NCBI RefSeq assembly: GCF_026016325.1
Contig: NZ_CP087203.1
Span: forward strand, 1,612,001 to 1,676,000
Direction of reading: 5' to 3'
DNA from: Pseudomonas sp. B21-056
GTDB lineage: Bacteria > Pseudomonadota > Gammaproteobacteria > Pseudomonadales > Pseudomonadaceae
DNA: 64,000 nucleotides
Part shown: positions 1 through 9,127 of the stretch, in pieces
Layout: each line of letters starts with the position of its first letter
Position numbering within the stretch: the first letter of the stretch is position 1
Program-made: the position numbers and the translations under genes
Notes under the pieces: generated by a model
Seen by the model: the letters and a program-made list of their open reading frames with translations, nothing else
The model's database searches: none
What the model was told of the DNA's origin: nothing

Positions 1-258
1 GTCGGCGAAGTGAAGCGCTTCTGGCTGCACCAGGCCAACCTGAGCATGAATCAGTTGATCGTGCGCAAGCTGCTGGGGCGCGAAGCCACCGAAGAGGAAG
101 CACCGGTGATCCTCGACCGCTACGCCAACACCAGCTCGGCGGGCTCGGTGATTTCGTTCCACCTGAACCAGGATGATTTGCCCAGTGGCTCGGTGGCGGT
201 ACTCAGCTCGTTTGGCGCGGGGTATTCGATTGGCAGCGTGATTCTGCGTAAGCGTTGA
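1..258 (+). CDS. 3-oxoacyl-ACP synthase III family protein, C-terminal part (gene enters from the left edge)
   Basis: The frame is open from base 1 and ends at 258, so only the last 85 residues are present. They include the HQAN motif and the NTSSAGS segment that carry the catalytic His and Asn of the KAS III (FabH) fold, and the terminal FGAGYSIGSVILR strand typical of that family. KAS III enzymes condense an acyl-CoA with malonyl-ACP in the cytoplasm. Because an ECF sigma factor and its anti-sigma factor follow, I infer the PA3286-PA3284 gene order of P. aeruginosa, where the PA3286 enzyme diverts acyl-CoA from fatty acid degradation into synthesis. The active-site Cys lies outside the window, so the exact subfamily cannot be verified. 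Confidence 0.85.
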   Translation, partial: VGEVKRFWLHQANLSMNQLIVRKLLGREATEEEAPVILDRYANTSSAGSVISFHLNQDDLPSGSVAVLSSFGAGYSIGSVILRKR

Positions 259-280
259 TCCGGTTGTTAGAGGATTTATT

Positions 281-440
281 GTGGCGAGGGGATTTAGCGA
301 AACGTCGCACCGCCCCGCTGGGTTGCGAAGCAGCCCTAAAACCAAGCGCTGCGGTGTATCAGGCAAATTGAGTGACTGCTTTCAGGGTCGCTTCGCAACC
401 CAGCGGGGCGGTGCGACGTTTCGCTAAATCCCCTCGCCAC
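281..440. repeat. REPIN-type inverted repeat (GGCGAGGGGAT family)
   Basis: Two inverted arms, each beginning GTGGCGAGGGGATTTAGCG, face each other around a short spacer. The same element recurs at 4255, 29574, 35421, 38637 and 41832, always between genes. It fills most of the gap between the ketoacyl synthase and the sigma factor gene. Confidence 0.85.
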
Positions 441-467
441 AATGGTGCCAGGCGTATGAGAGGTTGA

Positions 468-1079
468 ATGACCACCACCAACGACACTCAACTGCTCCAA
501 CGCCTGCTGGCGGGGGAGCAGCGCGCCTACAAGGAACTGGTCAGCACGTACCAGAGCCCGATGCGCGCGGTCGCCTATGCCATCGTCGGCAGCCGCCATG
601 CCGACGAAGTGGTGCAGGATGCCTGGCTGTCGGTGGTGCGCAACCTCAGCGGTTTCCAGGGCCGTTCCAGTCTCAAGACCTGGCTGCTGACCATCACCGC
701 CAACGCCGCCAAGGGGCGCTACAAGCAGAACCGTCGCGAGGTGCTGCTCGACGACCTGCCGTCGCCCCATGGCACCCTCGGCGATGATCGTTTCGCCGCC
801 GACGGCCACTGGCTGCTGGCGCCGTTCGCCTGGCACCAGGACACACCGGAAGCGCTGCTCACCGAAAGCGAATTACGCGATTGCCTCGAGCACACGCTGC
901 TCAACCTGTCGGAACTGCAAGGCAGCGTGTTGACCCTGCGTGAACGCCAGGGGCTGGAGCTGGAAGAAATCTGTAATCTTCTGGACATCTCGCTCTCTAA
1001 CGTACGCGTGCTGTTGCATCGCGCCCGGCTGAAGGTCTTCGCGACCGTGGAACATTTCGAGGAGACCGGTGAATGCTGA
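468..1079 (+). CDS. ECF-subfamily RNA polymerase sigma factor
   Basis: 203 residues. Region 2 spans roughly residues 20-90, with the segment DEVVQDAWLSVVRNL matching the -10 recognition helix area. Region 4 spans about 135-190 and ends in an HTH containing SNVRVLLHRAR, a hallmark of ECF sigma factors. A GAGG ribosome site at about 457-461 supports the ATG at 468. The stop overlaps the ATG of the next gene (anti-sigma factor), implying translational coupling. ECF factors direct polymerase to a small stress or envelope regulon. Position after the KAS III gene matches PA3285 of PAO1 from memory. A 30-residue linker between regions 2 and 4 is longer than in minimal ECF proteins. Confidence 0.9.
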   Translation: MTTTNDTQLLQRLLAGEQRAYKELVSTYQSPMRAVAYAIVGSRHADEVVQDAWLSVVRNLSGFQGRSSLKTWLLTITANAAKGRYKQNRREVLLDDLPSPHGTLGDDRFAADGHWLLAPFAWHQDTPEALLTESELRDCLEHTLLNLSELQGSVLTLRERQGLELEEICNLLDISLSNVRVLLHRARLKVFATVEHFEETGEC

Positions 1080-1309
1080 CCTGCAAGGAACAAGTGGCAC
1101 GCTCCAGCGATTATCTCGACGGCCAACTGAGCTTTCGCGAACGCCTGATGGTGCGTCATCACCTGATGTTCTGCCCCAATTGCCGGCGTTTCATCCGCCA
1201 GATGAAGCTGATGCAGGCCACCCTCAGAAAACTCCCCGAACCGCCCGTCCCCGACCTGGATCACCTCGCCGAAAAACTCGCCGCCGAGCGCCGCAGGCAT
1301 TCGCGCTGA
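1073..1309 (+). CDS. Small zinc-finger anti-sigma factor (zf-HC2 type)
   Basis: 78 residues. The ATG at 1073 overlaps the sigma factor stop (ATGCTGA) and has GGAG ten bases upstream. Residues about 24-36 contain HH...CPNC, the H-x3-C-x2-C zinc site of cytoplasmic anti-sigma domains. There is no membrane helix, so this is a soluble anti-sigma factor. By family behaviour it should bind and hold the upstream ECF factor and release it on a redox or metal signal acting on the zinc site. The signal itself is not visible in the sequence. Confidence 0.82.
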   Translation: MLTCKEQVARSSDYLDGQLSFRERLMVRHHLMFCPNCRRFIRQMKLMQATLRKLPEPPVPDLDHLAEKLAAERRRHSR

Positions 1310-1330
1310 AACATGAGGCACCATGCCCCC

Positions 1331-1426
1331 CCTGTGGGAGCGAGCCTGCTCGCGATGAGGCCGTGTCAGTCGACAACCCTGTCAATTGACAGACCGCTAT
1401 CGCGAGCAGGCTCGCTCCCACAGGGG
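1331..1426. repeat. REPIN (GAGCCTGCTCGC family)
   Basis: Inverted arms CCTGTGGGAGCGAGCCTGCT and its complement close around a 50-base spacer. The family recurs at 14468-14830 (three copies) and 33874, with single arms at 20803 and 26282. Confidence 0.85.
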
Positions 1427-1438
1427 GACGGCCAAATG

Positions 1439-1494
1439 TAAAAAGCCTGGCGTTGCCAGGCATAAGATGCGCGTCGGGCTTCCTTGCCCGACGT
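1439..1494 (-). terminator. Two hairpins downstream of the porin gene
   Basis: Read on the minus strand, CGTCGGGC pairs with GCCCGACG (1472-1493), then GCCTGGC pairs with GCCAGGC (1445-1461) and is followed by TTTTTAC. The second hairpin with its T run is a good intrinsic terminator for the porin transcript. Confidence 0.75.
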
Positions 1495-1506
1495 GTAGGA
1501 CGGTAA

Positions 1507-2823
1507 TCAGAACTTCGCTTCGGCATCCAACTGCAGGGTGTTGATTTTCGAGTCCTTCAAAGTGGCGTTGGTGTAGTCGGAGTCAGCCATGAAGTACGTC
1601 GCGCCCAGCGAGAAGTTCTTGTCCAGTTCGTAGCTCGCTTTCAGCTTGCTGCCACGCGAACCAGTGAAACCGTTGGCGAAGTCGGAGTCGGTGAAGGCAC
1701 CGACCACGGCGTTACGCTGTACGTCGCGATAGTTGTAATCCAGGCCGAAGCCGAAGACCTTGGTCTTGGCACCCACCAGCCAGCCCATGTCCTGATCGTT
1801 GCTGGCGTCCTTGTTGTTGACCACCTGGCCGTACAGCGACAGGGGCATGGGCAGGCCGCCGATATCGAGCTGACCAAAGCCTTCGTACAGCTTGAACTGT
1901 TCGTTGGCGCTGTTGCCGTTGATGGCCAGGCGGCAGGTGTTGGCCGAGCAGGTGTTGTTGATGTCGTTGTCGTTGTCGTAGGCGTAGAGACTGCCACCCA
2001 GGGTCATTTTCAGGTTGTCGGTGATCGCGAAGCGAGCGCCCAACTGGCCTGCGTACAGACGCAGGTCATGACGGAACTGCTTGCCTTCGCCGTCCACGTT
2101 GTCCTTGAGGGTGTAGTGGCCGGCGCTGCCGAACAGCTCGGTACTGGCGCCCAGCGGGTATTTGTAGGAAGCCGACAGACCTTCAGGGCTGATGTCGCTG
2201 TCCCAGATGATGTCGCCCATGCTCACCCATTGCTGCGGCATCTTGCCGGCAACGAGGTGCAGGTTCTTGACGGCGTCCGGGTGGTAGTCGACGTAACCCT
2301 GGTCCAGCCACAGGTCTTTCTTGGTGAAGTTGTTGTCCAGGCTCTGGTTGGTAGAGCGCGAATCGTTGTCGCTGCCAGTGGCGATGCGGATGCCGGTGTC
2401 CACCTGCGGGTTGATTTCGCTGTAGGCACCCAGGCGAACCCGGATACGTTGGCGATCCTGGTCACCGGTGTTCGAAACGCCGTCGTTCTTCACGGTTTCC
2501 TGGCGGAAACGCACGTCGCCTTTGAACTGGGTCTTGGCCGCCCAAGCCAGTTTCTGGTCGAAAGTGCTCAGCTCGTTGGCTTTCTTCGCGGTCGCGGCGA
2601 TCTGTTCGTTGGTCTCCTGCTGAGCCTGACGAGCGATTTGCTGCTCTTTCTGATCCCGGGCCAGTTCGGCTTGCAGTTCGCTGTACTGCGCATTGGTAAT
2701 CGAACCGTTGGCTTTGAGCATGTCGAGCAGTTTGGCGTCGACTGCGGCGCTGGCCGGTACACTCATGGCCAGCAGCAGGCCGCCACACAGGGCCGCCGCA
2801 GTTTTCGTGGAAGCAAGACGCAT
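1507..2823 (-). CDS. Putative outer-membrane porin (Porin_5-like)
   Basis: 438 residues with a signal peptide (residues 1-26, ending ASA). A short coiled-coil-like segment rich in Gln and Glu follows (about 45-90), then alternating amphipathic strands to a C-terminal aromatic residue (DAEAKF), as expected for a beta-barrel inserted by the Bam complex. The pattern FKGDVRFRQETV and the repeated GYVDY/LVAGKM strands recall the putative porin family PF16930. The substrate is unknown. GGAG precedes the ATG and a clear terminator follows. The nearby ECF sigma factor might regulate it, but that is inference from proximity only. Confidence 0.8.
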   Translation of the reverse strand: MRLASTKTAAALCGGLLLAMSVPASAAVDAKLLDMLKANGSITNAQYSELQAELARDQKEQQIARQAQQETNEQIAATAKKANELSTFDQKLAWAAKTQFKGDVRFRQETVKNDGVSNTGDQDRQRIRVRLGAYSEINPQVDTGIRIATGSDNDSRSTNQSLDNNFTKKDLWLDQGYVDYHPDAVKNLHLVAGKMPQQWVSMGDIIWDSDISPEGLSASYKYPLGASTELFGSAGHYTLKDNVDGEGKQFRHDLRLYAGQLGARFAITDNLKMTLGGSLYAYDNDNDINNTCSANTCRLAINGNSANEQFKLYEGFGQLDIGGLPMPLSLYGQVVNNKDASNDQDMGWLVGAKTKVFGFGLDYNYRDVQRNAVVGAFTDSDFANGFTGSRGSKLKASYELDKNFSLGATYFMADSDYTNATLKDSKINTLQLDAEAKF

Positions 2824-3104
2824 ATCAATCTCCGAAGGATGAGAGAGGATGACGGGATCATCCAGGGCACAACCGACCGTTGAAGGACGGAAACGGTGAC
2901 CGGGTTAGAACCCGGCGCTCTAAAAACAGGCGCCAGTATCGCGATGGTTTATGACAAGGCAGTGGCAATGTGATGGCGCGCCGGTGACGATTCAGTGTCG
3001 TTCTGAACTTCTTTGAGCGGTGTCTTGCCGGCGCCGCGGGGTGTGGAACTCACGGCGATAAGCGATACTGGCGAGGCTCTGAATCGCGAAGTGGAGAACA
3101 ATCG

Positions 3105-4229
3105 ATGCCGTTGCAGCGCTTGCACAGACTGTCTGAAATAGCCCCGCACGCCTGGGATGCCCTGGTACCGGAGAATCAGCCGTTTCTGCGCCACGCCTTC
3201 CTCAGCGCGTTGGAGGACAGCGGCAGCGTCGGCCCGCATTCCGGCTGGCAGTCCGAGCATTTGCTGCATGTGGAGGGTGAGCGGCTGATCGCCGCGTTGC
3301 CCAGTTATCGCAAGTGGCATTCCTACGGCGAGTACGTGTTCGATCATGGCTGGGCCGATGCTTGCGAGCGCGCCGGGATCGACTATTACCCGAAACTGCT
3401 GACCGCCGTGCCGTTCAGCCCTGTCAGCGGGCCGCGTCTGCTCGCAGCCACGGTCGAAGACGGTTTCGAGTTGCTCAAGAGTGTACCGGGCTACCTGGAA
3501 ATCGAAGGGCTTTCCAGCGCCCACATCAACTTCACGGATCCTTCCACCGACGCGGCGCTGGCCGGGCATGAGGGCTGGCTGCAGCGGATCGGCTGCCAAT
3601 ACCACTGGCACAATCGCGACTATCGGGACTTCCAGGATTTTCTCGACGTGCTCAGTTCCCGCAAGCGCAAGCAGATGCGCAAGGAGCGCGAACAGGTGGC
3701 CGGGCAGGGCATCGACTTCGAATGGTTCGAGGGGCATCAACTGGACGAGGCGCAGTGGGATTTTGTCTATGCCTGCTACGCCAATACCTACGCCGTGCGC
3801 CGACAGGCACCGTACCTGCCCCGGGAATTTTTCAGCCTGCTGGCCGAACGCATGCCCGAGGCCATTCGCGTGGTGCTCGCCAGGCAAGGTTCACGGCCGG
3901 TGGCGATGGCGTTCAGTTTGGTGGGGGGCGACAGTTTCTACGGGCGTTACTGGGGCTGCCTGGCAGAATTCGACCGCCTGCACTTTGAAACCTGTTTCTA
4001 CCAGGGCATGGACTACGCGATCGCCCAGGGCTTGCAGCGTTTTGATGCCGGCGCCCAGGGCGAGCACAAATTGATTCGTGGGTTCGAGCCGGTGATTACC
4101 CGGTCGTGGCATTACCTGCGCCATCCTGGGCTGAAAGCGGCGGTGGCGGATTTCCTCGGCCGGGAACAGGAGGGGGTGTTGGCGTATGCCGAAGAGGCGA
4201 GGGCGGCGTTGCCGTATCGGCAGTGTTGA
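3105..4229 (+). CDS. FemAB-like GNAT-fold protein (DUF482/PF04339)
   Basis: 374 residues, no signal peptide. The opening LHRLSEIAPHAWDALVPENQPF and later blocks (SFYGRYWGCL, FDAGAQGEHKLIRGFEP) match the conserved COG3146 family, which has a tandem GNAT fold related to FemAB peptidyl transferases. Members are predicted to transfer an acyl or aminoacyl group, but no substrate is established to my knowledge. A GGAG site at about 3092 supports the start. It stands alone, with a REPIN separating it from the convergent ABC exporter gene. Confidence 0.8.
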   Translation: MPLQRLHRLSEIAPHAWDALVPENQPFLRHAFLSALEDSGSVGPHSGWQSEHLLHVEGERLIAALPSYRKWHSYGEYVFDHGWADACERAGIDYYPKLLTAVPFSPVSGPRLLAATVEDGFELLKSVPGYLEIEGLSSAHINFTDPSTDAALAGHEGWLQRIGCQYHWHNRDYRDFQDFLDVLSSRKRKQMRKEREQVAGQGIDFEWFEGHQLDEAQWDFVYACYANTYAVRRQAPYLPREFFSLLAERMPEAIRVVLARQGSRPVAMAFSLVGGDSFYGRYWGCLAEFDRLHFETCFYQGMDYAIAQGLQRFDAGAQGEHKLIRGFEPVITRSWHYLRHPGLKAAVADFLGREQEGVLAYAEEARAALPYRQC

Positions 4230-4254
4230 GGCGGGCAGGCTGACGCCGATCCTC

Positions 4255-4387
4255 TGTGGCGAGGGGATTTATCCCCGCTGGGCTGCGAAGCAGCCCCAAG
4301 AGAGTCCGACTCAATCTGCCTGATACACCGAGGTGTCAGGCTTTAGGGCTGCTGCGCAGCCCAGCGGGGATAAATCCCCTCGCCACA
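4255..4387. repeat. REPIN (GGCGAGGGGAT family)
   Basis: Inverted arms TGTGGCGAGGGGATTTATCC with a spacer of about 60 bases. It lies between two convergent genes and may help end both transcripts. Confidence 0.85.
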
Positions 4388-4406
4388 AGTAGGGTTGAGT
4401 CAGGTC

Positions 4407-6239
4407 CTAGTCAATCCCCACAAACCCTCCCGTCTGATGCTGCCACAACCGCGCATACAACCCGCCATGGGCCAGCAGTTCGGTGTGGCTGCCGGTTTCG
4501 GCGATGTGGCCGTTTTCCAGCACCACCAGCCGGTCCATCCGGGCGATGGTCGAGAGGCGGTGGGCGATGGCGATCACGGTCTTGCCCTGCATCAGCGTCT
4601 CGAGGCTTTCCTGGATCGCTGCCTCCACTTCCGAGTCGAGGGCTGACGTCGCTTCGTCCATGATCAGGATCGGCGCATCCTTGAGCAGTACCCGGGCAAT
4701 GGCGATACGTTGGCGCTGGCCGCCGGAGAGTTTCACGCCGCGTTCACCCACGTGGGCGTCGAAACCGGTGCGGCCCTGGGCGTCCGACAGCAGCGGGATG
4801 AACTCATCGGCACGGGCTTTGCGCACGGCTTCCCAGAGCTGCTGGTCGGTGGCGCCCGGCTTGCCGTAAAGCAGATTGTCGCGAATCGAACGGTGCAGCA
4901 GCGAGGTGTCCTGGGTGATCATGCCGATCCGCTCGCGCAGGCTCTCCTGGCTCACCTCGGCAATGTCCTGGCCATCGATGAGGATCCGCCCGCCCTCGAC
5001 GTCATAAAGACGCAGCAGCAGGTTGACCAGGGTGGATTTCCCCGCGCCGGAAGGACCGATCAGGCCGATCTTCTCGCCGGCCCTGATGGTCAGGTTCAGG
5101 TCACCGATCACCCCGCTCTTCTTGCCGTAGTGGAAGTCCACATGCTCGAAACGCACTTCGCCCCGGGCCACGGCCAATGGCCTGGCGTGCTCGCGGTCGG
5201 TGACGCTGACCGGTTGGGCAATGGTCTGGAGGCCGTCCTGGACCATGCCGATGTTTTCGAAGATGCCGTTGACCACCCACATGATCCAGCCGGACATGTT
5301 GACGATACGGATCACCAGCCCGGTCGCCAGGGCAATGGCACCGACACTGATCAACGACTGGGTCCACAGCCACAGCGCCAGGCCGGTGGTGCCGACGATC
5401 AGCAGGCCGTTCAGGCTGGTGATGACCACGTCCATGCTGGTCACCACGCGGCCGGCCAGTTGGGCTTTTTCGGTCTGCTCCTGGATCGCCTCGCGGGCGT
5501 ATTGCTGTTCGAAGTGGGTGTGGGCGAACAGCTTCAGGGTGGTGATGTTGGTGTAGCCGTCGACGATCCGGCCCATGAGCTTGGAGCGGGCATCGGATGA
5601 CACCACCGAGCGTTCCTTGACCCGTGGCACGAAGTAACAGAGCGCGCCGATGTAGGCGGCGATCCACAGCAGCAGGGGGATCATCAGGCGCCAATCGGCT
5701 TCGGCGAACAGCACCAGCGAGCTGATGGCATAGATCAGCACATGCCACAGCGCGTCCACGGCCTGCACCGCCGAGTCACGCAGGGAGTTACCAGTCTGCA
5801 TGATGCGTTGGGCGATGCGCCCGGCGAAGTCGTTCTGGAAGAAATTCAGGCTCTGCTTGAGCACGTAGCTGTGGTTCTGCCAGCGGATCAGGCTGGTCAT
5901 GCCGGGGCTCAGGGTCTGGTGCACCAGCAGGTCATGCAGGGCCACGAAGATCGGCCGGAAAACCAGCGCCACCACCGCCATCCACGCCAGTTCCAGGCCA
6001 TGGATCTTGAAGAAGTCGACGTTGGGCGTGCCTTGGGCCAGGTCGATGATGCGGCTCAGGTAACTGAACAGCGCCACTTCGATCAGTGCGCCGATCAGGC
6101 CCACCACCAGCAGGGCGGCGAAGCTTGGCCAGACTTGTTTCAGGTAATACGTGTAGAAGGGCAGGACGCGGTTCGGCGGGGCCGAGCTTGGGGCGTCGCG
6201 GAAGATGTCGATCAGTTTTTCGAAACGGCGATAAACCAT
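4407..6239 (-). CDS. ABC exporter, fused membrane and ATPase domains
   Basis: 610 residues. Six membrane segments lie in the first 330 residues (for example about 38-62, 85-105, 165-205, 275-310). The ATPase domain has Walker A GPSGAGKST at 395-403, signature LSGGQ at 504-508 and Walker B ILIMDE at 524-529, followed by the H-loop Ala-His-Arg. This is the homodimeric B-family exporter layout of lipid and multidrug exporters. Position next to ppiA matches PA3228 in PAO1 (from memory). It lies 82 bases downstream of ppiA on the same strand and may be the last gene of that transcript. The substrate is unknown. Confidence 0.88.
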   Translation of the reverse strand: MVYRRFEKLIDIFRDAPSSAPPNRVLPFYTYYLKQVWPSFAALLVVGLIGALIEVALFSYLSRIIDLAQGTPNVDFFKIHGLELAWMAVVALVFRPIFVALHDLLVHQTLSPGMTSLIRWQNHSYVLKQSLNFFQNDFAGRIAQRIMQTGNSLRDSAVQAVDALWHVLIYAISSLVLFAEADWRLMIPLLLWIAAYIGALCYFVPRVKERSVVSSDARSKLMGRIVDGYTNITTLKLFAHTHFEQQYAREAIQEQTEKAQLAGRVVTSMDVVITSLNGLLIVGTTGLALWLWTQSLISVGAIALATGLVIRIVNMSGWIMWVVNGIFENIGMVQDGLQTIAQPVSVTDREHARPLAVARGEVRFEHVDFHYGKKSGVIGDLNLTIRAGEKIGLIGPSGAGKSTLVNLLLRLYDVEGGRILIDGQDIAEVSQESLRERIGMITQDTSLLHRSIRDNLLYGKPGATDQQLWEAVRKARADEFIPLLSDAQGRTGFDAHVGERGVKLSGGQRQRIAIARVLLKDAPILIMDEATSALDSEVEAAIQESLETLMQGKTVIAIAHRLSTIARMDRLVVLENGHIAETGSHTELLAHGGLYARLWQHQTGGFVGID

Positions 6240-6321
6240 GTTAAGCAGCCCGGGCGGGGCTCTCCTTTTCTGCTGTGAGCGGCGCGGGATCGCCGTCGCC
6301 GCTCAGGCTTGCCCTGTACCT

Positions 6322-6876
6322 TCAGTCGATACGCTTGGCCGACTTGATGATCACAGGGTCGATCGGCACGTTTTGCATGCCTTGTTTGGTGGTGCTCTGG
6401 GAGTTGACGATGATGTCCACGACGTCCATGCCCTTGACCACTTTGGCGAACACGGCGTAACCGGCGTCACGGCCCGGGTCGAGGAACGCGTTGTCGGCGA
6501 CGTTGATGAAAAACTGGCTGGTGGCCGAGTTCGGATCGGAGGTGCGGGCCATCGACAAGGTGCCGCGAACGTTGTGCAGGCCGTTGCTGGCTTCGTTCTT
6601 GATCGGCGCCTTGGTGTCTTTCTGTTGCATCTGCTGGGTGAAGCCGCCGCCCTGGGCCATGAAGCCCGGGATCACACGGTGGAAAATCGTGTTGTTGTAG
6701 AAACCGCTGTCCACGTACTCGAGAAAGTTCTTGGTACTGATGGGGGCCTTGACCGGGTCCAGTTCGATTTCGATCTGGCCGTTGGTGGTGTCCAGCAACA
6801 CGTGGGGCGCAGGTGCGGCCATCAGGTTGGCGGCAAACAGAACGGAGCCGGCGGCGAGGGCGATCTTTTTCAGCAT
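6322..6876 (-). CDS. ppiA: Periplasmic peptidyl-prolyl cis-trans isomerase A (cyclophilin)
   Basis: 184 residues. Signal peptide about 1-21 (LLKK-type start, cleavage near MAA). The cyclophilin domain follows with [24 protein letters not shown] (catalytic Arg in FHRV), [11 protein letters not shown] and [15 protein letters not shown]. The enzyme speeds proline isomerisation in the periplasm and assists folding of exported proteins. Its start is four bases after the stop of the alpha/beta hydrolase gene, so the two are almost certainly co-transcribed. Confidence 0.93.
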   Translation of the reverse strand: MLKKIALAAGSVLFAANLMAAPAPHVLLDTTNGQIEIELDPVKAPISTKNFLEYVDSGFYNNTIFHRVIPGFMAQGGGFTQQMQQKDTKAPIKNEASNGLHNVRGTLSMARTSDPNSATSQFFINVADNAFLDPGRDAGYAVFAKVVKGMDVVDIIVNSQSTTKQGMQNVPIDPVIIKSAKRID

Positions 6877-6880
6877 GGGT

Positions 6881-7684
6881 TCATTGATCCTGAGTGGTGG
6901 AGTCGATTGCGATCAAAAAGTCGAGCAGGGTTTGGTTGAAGCGTTCGGGTTGGTCCAACGGGGTAGCGTGCCTTGAATCGGTGAAGACCACCAGCCGTGC
7001 ATCGGGCAGCAGTTTTACATAGGCTTGCTTCAGTGCCACCGGGGTGTAGTCGTGGTCGGCGCAGATGACCAGGGTTGGACAGGCTATCTGCGAGAGTCGT
7101 TCCTGGACACCCCAGCCCACGACGGCATCGAAGCTGGCGAGATAAGCATGTTTGTCGTTTTTTGCCCAGCGCCGGGCCATTTCAAAGCGTAAATCCGCTT
7201 GTTCGGGCTTGGGAAACAGCTTGGCTCCCAGGGCCTTGCCGATGGTTTCCAGGCTGAGGATACGCATCAGGCTCCAGCGTTTGAACCATTGCCAGCAGTC
7301 GTCCAGGGTGCGGATCTTGACTTGTGGCGCGCTGTTGACGATGCACAGACTCTTGACCCGCCCCGGCTCATCCACCGCCAACTGGAAAGCGATCATGCCG
7401 CCCATGGACCAGCCCACCAAGTGCACCGGGCCCAGGTCCAGGTGTTCGATCAGGGCGAGCAGGTCGGCGCTGAAGCCTTCGATGCTGTAGGGGCCGCGGG
7501 GTTTGTCGGAGCGTCCGTGGCCGCGCACATCCACCACGATCAGGCGGTAATGGGCGGACAGCACCGGGATCTGTTTTTCCCAATCCTGGGTGCTCGAGCC
7601 CAGCCCGTGGACCAGCACCAGAGGCGCGCCGTGGCCGTATTCCTCGTAGTGCAGGTTGCAATCTTCGTGTGCGAAATAGGCCAT
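6881..7684 (-). CDS. Alpha/beta hydrolase
   Basis: 267 residues, cytoplasmic. The oxyanion segment HGLGSS is at about residue 26, the nucleophile elbow GWSMGG places the catalytic Ser at 93, DHDYTPV supplies the likely acid and [11 protein letters not shown] the His. The family includes esterases and enol-lactone hydrolases, so the substrate cannot be assigned. It lies 14 bases from the LysR gene upstream and four bases from ppiA downstream. I recall this order as PA3226 in PAO1. Confidence 0.85.
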   Translation of the reverse strand: MAYFAHEDCNLHYEEYGHGAPLVLVHGLGSSTQDWEKQIPVLSAHYRLIVVDVRGHGRSDKPRGPYSIEGFSADLLALIEHLDLGPVHLVGWSMGGMIAFQLAVDEPGRVKSLCIVNSAPQVKIRTLDDCWQWFKRWSLMRILSLETIGKALGAKLFPKPEQADLRFEMARRWAKNDKHAYLASFDAVVGWGVQERLSQIACPTLVICADHDYTPVALKQAYVKLLPDARLVVFTDSRHATPLDQPERFNQTLLDFLIAIDSTTQDQ

Positions 7685-7698
7685 CGGCGAAATCCTTG

Positions 7699-8622
7699 TC
7701 AGGCTTGTTCAGGAGCGGCGAACGGCGCATCCAGCGGCGCGGTGTCAAAGGTGCGCAGCAGTTCGATGAGGATCTGCGTGGCCGGGCCCAGGGGTTTTTC
7801 CTTGTTCGAGTACAGGTAAAAACTCGGGTTGCGGCTGCCCCCCTGATCCAAGGGTAGCCGCTTGAGCGTGCCTTCCCGCAGTTCCCGCTCGATCATGTGC
7901 CGGGGCAGCCAGGCGAAGCCCAGGCCGCTGCCGACGAAGGTCGCGGCGGTGGCGAGGCTGCCGACGGTCCAGCGCTGCTCGGCACCGAGCCAGCCGACGT
8001 CCCGGGGCTGCTGGCGACCGGAGTCGCGGATCACCACCTGCAGCTGGCTTTCCAGGTCCTGGAACGTCAGTTCGCGATTGAGTCGATGCAACGCGTGTTC
8101 GGGGTGAGCCACCGCGACGAACTCCACGTCGCTCAGCTCAGCGCCGAGGTAGCCGGGGATACTGAAGCCACTGATGGCCAGGTCGGCCACGCCTTCGAGC
8201 AGCACCTCTTCCACGCCCGATAACACTTCTTCACGCAGCCGCACCCGGCAGCCGCGGCTCTGCGGCATGAACGCCGTCAAGGCCCGGACTAGGCGGGCGC
8301 TGGGGTACGCGGCATCGACCACCAGCCGTACTTCCGCTTCCCAGCCTTGTTCCATGTGATGGGCCAGGTCTTCCAGTTGGCTGGCCTGTTTCACCAGTTG
8401 CCGGGAACGCCGCAGCAGCACGCCGCCGGCTTCGGTCAGCACCGCCTTGCGCCCATCAATGCGCAGCAAGGGCACGCCGAGCTGATCCTGCATGCGGGCC
8501 ACGGTGTAGCTCACCGATGACTGGGAGCGGTGCAACACGTCGGCGGCCTGGGCGAAACCGCCGTGGTCCACCACGGCCTGCAACGTTCGCCATTGATCAA
8601 GGGTCACGCGGGGCGCTTTCAT
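7699..8622 (-). CDS. LysR-family transcriptional regulator
   Basis: 307 residues. The N-terminal winged HTH (residues 5-65) has the LysR pattern with FAQAADVLHRSQSSVSYTVARMQ; the effector-binding fold covers about 90-295. It starts 50 bases from a divergent small exported protein gene and is followed closely by the hydrolase gene, so it probably regulates one or both. The inducer is unknown. The position corresponds to PA3225 in my memory of PAO1. Confidence 0.88.
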   Translation of the reverse strand: MKAPRVTLDQWRTLQAVVDHGGFAQAADVLHRSQSSVSYTVARMQDQLGVPLLRIDGRKAVLTEAGGVLLRRSRQLVKQASQLEDLAHHMEQGWEAEVRLVVDAAYPSARLVRALTAFMPQSRGCRVRLREEVLSGVEEVLLEGVADLAISGFSIPGYLGAELSDVEFVAVAHPEHALHRLNRELTFQDLESQLQVVIRDSGRQQPRDVGWLGAEQRWTVGSLATAATFVGSGLGFAWLPRHMIERELREGTLKRLPLDQGGSRNPSFYLYSNKEKPLGPATQILIELLRTFDTAPLDAPFAAPEQA

Positions 8623-8672
8623 ATTGAGCTCCTCTTGTCCTAAGCTGGCGGTCCCTTGGTGGAGACAGCCGA

Positions 8673-8987
8673 ATGAAGAAAATCTGTTGTGCAGTGCTGG
8701 CCCTGTTGCCGCTGACTGCGTTTGCGTACCCGATCGATGTGGAAAAACACCTCGAGGGCCTGAGCATCGACTACACCGCCTACGACACCGACGCCGACAT
8801 CGGCTCCATCCAGGTCAACAACTACGGCAGCACCGACGCGGCCTGCACCGTGGTGTTCCGCAACGGTCCGGAAGCGCCTCGCACCCGCAAGATCGAGGTG
8901 GCCGCGGGCAAGTTCAAGAACGCTACCGCCAAGTTCAACCGCAACATCATCAAGTTGCGCATCGAGCTGACCTGTAAGCCGAAGTAA
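8673..8987 (+). CDS. Small exported protein of unknown function
   Basis: 104 residues with a clear signal peptide (MKKICCAVLALLPLTAFA, cleavage near residue 18). The mature part has two Cys residues (about 58 and 101), which could form a disulfide in the periplasm, and ends in Lys. No enzymatic motif is visible. It is divergent from the LysR gene, and a GGAG-type site lies before the ATG. I recognise it only as the positional equivalent of PA3224. Confidence 0.7.
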   Translation: MKKICCAVLALLPLTAFAYPIDVEKHLEGLSIDYTAYDTDADIGSIQVNNYGSTDAACTVVFRNGPEAPRTRKIEVAAGKFKNATAKFNRNIIKLRIELTCKPK

Positions 8988-9127
8988 TTCGAAACTGGGA
9001 CGCTGGTTCAGCTTATAAACGAATTTATCGATGCTTTGCAGCAAATATTTGCGCTTTTTCATCGATATAGTCCCTATTACTCTCTGCTCCATCGACTGAC
9101 AACACATTCAGATGGAGCCTACATCCC

